From the NCBI GenBank assembly GCA_015232485.1, contig JADFZP010000030.1:1-14827 (forward strand): a DNA stretch of 14,827 nt, written 5' to 3'. Each line of letters opens with the position of its first letter. The first letter of the stretch is position 1. The translations under genes and the position numbers were made by a program. The DNA comes from Alphaproteobacteria bacterium. Lineage in GTDB: Bacteria; Pseudomonadota; Alphaproteobacteria; Rhodospirillales; Magnetospirillaceae. Under the pieces are notes generated by a model. The model was not told where the DNA came from. It saw only the letters and a list, made by a program, of their open reading frames with translations, and made no database searches. Shown here in pieces: positions 13,776-14,827 of this stretch.

Positions 13776-14195
13776 ATGCGTCACGGCATGAACGGCCGCA
13801 AACTGAACCGCACCTCGTCGCACCGCCAGGCGATGTTCTCCAACATGGCCGCCGCGCTGATCAAGCACGAGCAGATCAAGACCACCCTGCCCAAGGCCAA
13901 GGACCTGCGTCCGATCGCCGAGCGACTGATCACTCTGGGCAAGCGCGGCGACCTGCACGCCCGTCGGCGCGCCTACGCCATGCTGCGTTGCGACGCCACC
14001 GTGGCGAAGCTGTTCGGCGTGATCGCCGAGCGCTACAAGACCCGCAGCGGCGGCTACACCCGCGTGCTGAAGGCCGGCTTCCGCTACGGCGACGCCGCCC
14101 CGATGGCGGTCATCGAGCTGGTCGATCGCGACCCGGCGGCCAAGGGCCTCGACTCCGGCCCGTCCCAGAAGGCGGCGGCCGAAACCGAGGAATGA
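13776..14195 (+). CDS. rplQ: 50S ribosomal protein L17
   Basis: A 139-residue protein (E. coli 127) starting MRHGMNGRKLNRTSSHRQAM, with AAALIKHEQIKTTLPKAKDL and ERYKTRSGGYTRVLKAGFRY. L17 is a 23S rRNA-binding protein near the exit tunnel. The family core ends near AVIELVDRD and is followed by a tail rich in Ala, Glu and Lys (AAKGLDSGPSQKAAAETEE), which accounts for the extra length. CAGGAGA (13761-13767) stands 8 nt before the ATG. It is the last gene of the ribosomal cluster and is followed 8 nt later by a strong terminator. Confidence 0.98.
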   Translation: MRHGMNGRKLNRTSSHRQAMFSNMAAALIKHEQIKTTLPKAKDLRPIAERLITLGKRGDLHARRRAYAMLRCDATVAKLFGVIAERYKTRSGGYTRVLKAGFRYGDAAPMAVIELVDRDPAAKGLDSGPSQKAAAETEE

Positions 14196-14203
14196 GATTG
14201 GAG

Positions 14204-14235
14204 AACCCCCGCTTCGGCGGGGGTTTTCTTCTTCT
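14204..14235 (+). terminator. Rho-independent terminator closing the ribosomal cluster
   Basis: The stem AACCCCCGC (14204-14212) pairs perfectly with GCGGGGGTT (14217-14225) around a TTCG tetraloop (14213-14216), followed by TTCTTCTTCT. The C(UUCG)G loop is a highly stable hairpin cap. Its position 8 nt after rplQ marks the end of the alpha operon. Confidence 0.95.
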
Positions 14236-14322
14236 CGGTCTGGTCGCGTCGGCGTTGCTTGTCGACGTGGTCGACCGTGCTAGTGCATGGACTCATTCAA
14301 AAGATACAGGCAACCTCCCACG

Positions 14323-14435
14323 CCGTCATGCCCGGACTTGATCCGGGCATCCACATGACAGCCGTACAAGCCGTTGTTTCCGCTTTCTCTTTTGCGGACA
14401 GACGTGGATGGCCGGGTCAAGCCCGGCCATGACGG
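14323..14435. repeat. Palindromic intergenic repeat element, two inverted 32-bp arms
   Basis: Left arm 14323-14354 and right arm 14404-14435 are inverted copies matching at 28 of 32 positions, separated by a 49-bp spacer. Each arm is itself a hairpin: GCCCGGA / TCCGGGC round CTTGA in the left arm, and the equivalent with GGCCGGG / CCCGGCC round TCAAG in the right. The four differences form two swapped base pairs. Such GTCATGCCCGG...CCGGGCATCCAC repeats are dispersed between genes in alphaproteobacteria and commonly appear in mis-annotated ORFs as GLDPGIH or RVKPGHDG peptides. That identification is from general knowledge. The spacer holds a small 5-bp inverted repeat (14379-14383 with 14394-14398). 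No transposase gene is linked to it. Confidence 0.85.
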
Positions 14436-14454
14436 AAAAGGGGAAGAGGCGACC

Positions 14455-14634
14455 ATGGAAGAGAACCGCGACGGCTTGTCGCAGCGGCAGATCGAGAAGA
14501 TCAGGAAGCCCTACGCCCACAACACCGCGCCCGGAACGGATTTCCACGCGGTGGCGCGGTCGCTTCGATCCGAGCGATGCGACGACGATGCCTGGGCGGC
14601 CGTGTCCACCCTCCTGGCCACCGCGCAGGACTGA
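14455..14634 (+). CDS. Hypothetical 59-aa protein
   Basis: A 59-residue ORF beginning MEENRDGLSQRQIEKIRKPY and ending AAVSTLLATAQD. It has GAAGAGG (14443-14449) 5 nt before the ATG. About 52 of 59 codons end in G or C, as in true genes of this genome, which supports coding. The frame is open upstream, but that portion is the palindromic repeat, so ATG 14455 is the sensible start. The sequence is mixed-charge and soluble, with no membrane segment, no Cys pairs and a single Cys. No family is recognised and no function is proposed. It is convergent with the antitoxin gene, with 14 nt between their ends. Confidence 0.5.
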   Translation: MEENRDGLSQRQIEKIRKPYAHNTAPGTDFHAVARSLRSERCDDDAWAAVSTLLATAQD

Positions 14635-14648
14635 ACACGGCCTGACTT

Positions 14649-14827
14649 TCAGCGCATCTCGACCGAGACGCCGGCGTGATCGGTCTCGCGATCCTCGATC
14701 GAGATGCGAACATTGTGGCCCAGACGGGTTAGGAAGCCGAGCAGCCGCTCGACGGAAAATCCCGAAATCTTGGTGTTCAGAATCGCCGAGACTTTCGGCT
14801 GATCGATCTTGAGAAGCTTGGCGGCCT
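14649..14827 (-). CDS. XRE/HTH antitoxin of a HigBA/RelE-type module, C-terminal part (partial)
   Basis: The complementary strand encodes 58 residues then TGA (complement of 14649-14651). They begin AAKLLKIDQPKVSAILNTK, then SGFSVERLLGFLTRLGHNV and RISIED. The pattern of a helix-turn-helix recognition helix (IDQPKVSAILNTK) followed by SGFSVERLLGFLTRLG is characteristic of small Xre-type antitoxins (HTH_37-like) paired with RelE/HigB-like mRNA interferases. The family is about 90-105 residues, so roughly 35-45 N-terminal residues and the start codon lie beyond the window. In this family the toxin gene usually precedes the antitoxin, which would also place it outside. The antitoxin would bind its own promoter and neutralise the toxin. 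Which toxin is present cannot be seen. Confidence 0.85.
   Translation of the reverse strand, partial: AAKLLKIDQPKVSAILNTKISGFSVERLLGFLTRLGHNVRISIEDRETDHAGVSVEMR

Noticed and set aside
14323..14547. ORFs on both strands across the palindromic repeat, giving peptides such as GLDPGIH and RVKPGHDG
   Set aside because: These are familiar spurious translations of this repeat type in alphaproteobacterial genomes, not proteins.

Overview
The window is almost entirely one long plus-strand run of translation-apparatus genes: the S10, spc and alpha ribosomal-protein operons joined end to end, preceded by the last 33 codons of an EF-Tu gene. The gene set and order point to an alphaproteobacterium. adk follows secY directly, there is no rpmJ between secY and rpsM, no rpsD between rpsK and rpoA, and rpoA is followed by rplQ. 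High GC, very high GC at third codon positions and the look of the proteins (RpoA, L23, L29, S5) suggest Rhodospirillales (Rhodospirillum/Magnetospirillum-like). The order-level placement is inference.

Layout. 1-104 is the 3' end of tuf. 105-189 is a short gap with a good sigma70-type promoter (TTGACC, 16 bp, TATATT). 190-4333 is the S10 segment through rpsC (rpsJ, rplC, rplD, rplW, rplB, rpsS, rplV, rpsC), and rplP, rpmC and rpsQ continue it to 5230. 5266-9515 is the spc segment (rplN, rplX, rplE, rpsN, rpsH, rplF, rplR, rpsE, rpmD, rplO). A 135-nt gap holds a 31-codon candidate leader ORF, followed by secY and adk (9651-11652). A second clear promoter (TTGACT, 16 bp, TATAAT) at 11654-11681 drives rpsM, rpsK, rpoA and rplQ (11753-14195). 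A textbook rho-independent terminator with a UUCG tetraloop closes the cluster at 14204-14235.

Beyond the terminator the region becomes accessory. It holds a 113-bp palindromic repeat element of the kind dispersed in alphaproteobacterial genomes (14323-14435), an unrecognised 59-aa ORF (14455-14634), and, convergent to it on the minus strand, the C-terminal part of an XRE/HTH antitoxin gene that runs off the window (14649-14827).

The genes make the core of both ribosomal subunits, the protein-translocation channel SecY, adenylate kinase and the RNA polymerase alpha subunit. No unknown multi-gene system is visible. The observations most worth checking are the repeat element whose two arms differ only by compensatory base-pair swaps, the candidate leader ORF and fold before secY, the RG-rich N-terminal extension of S5, and two ribosomal promoters that share a 16-bp spacer, a GC-rich discriminator and an inverted repeat.
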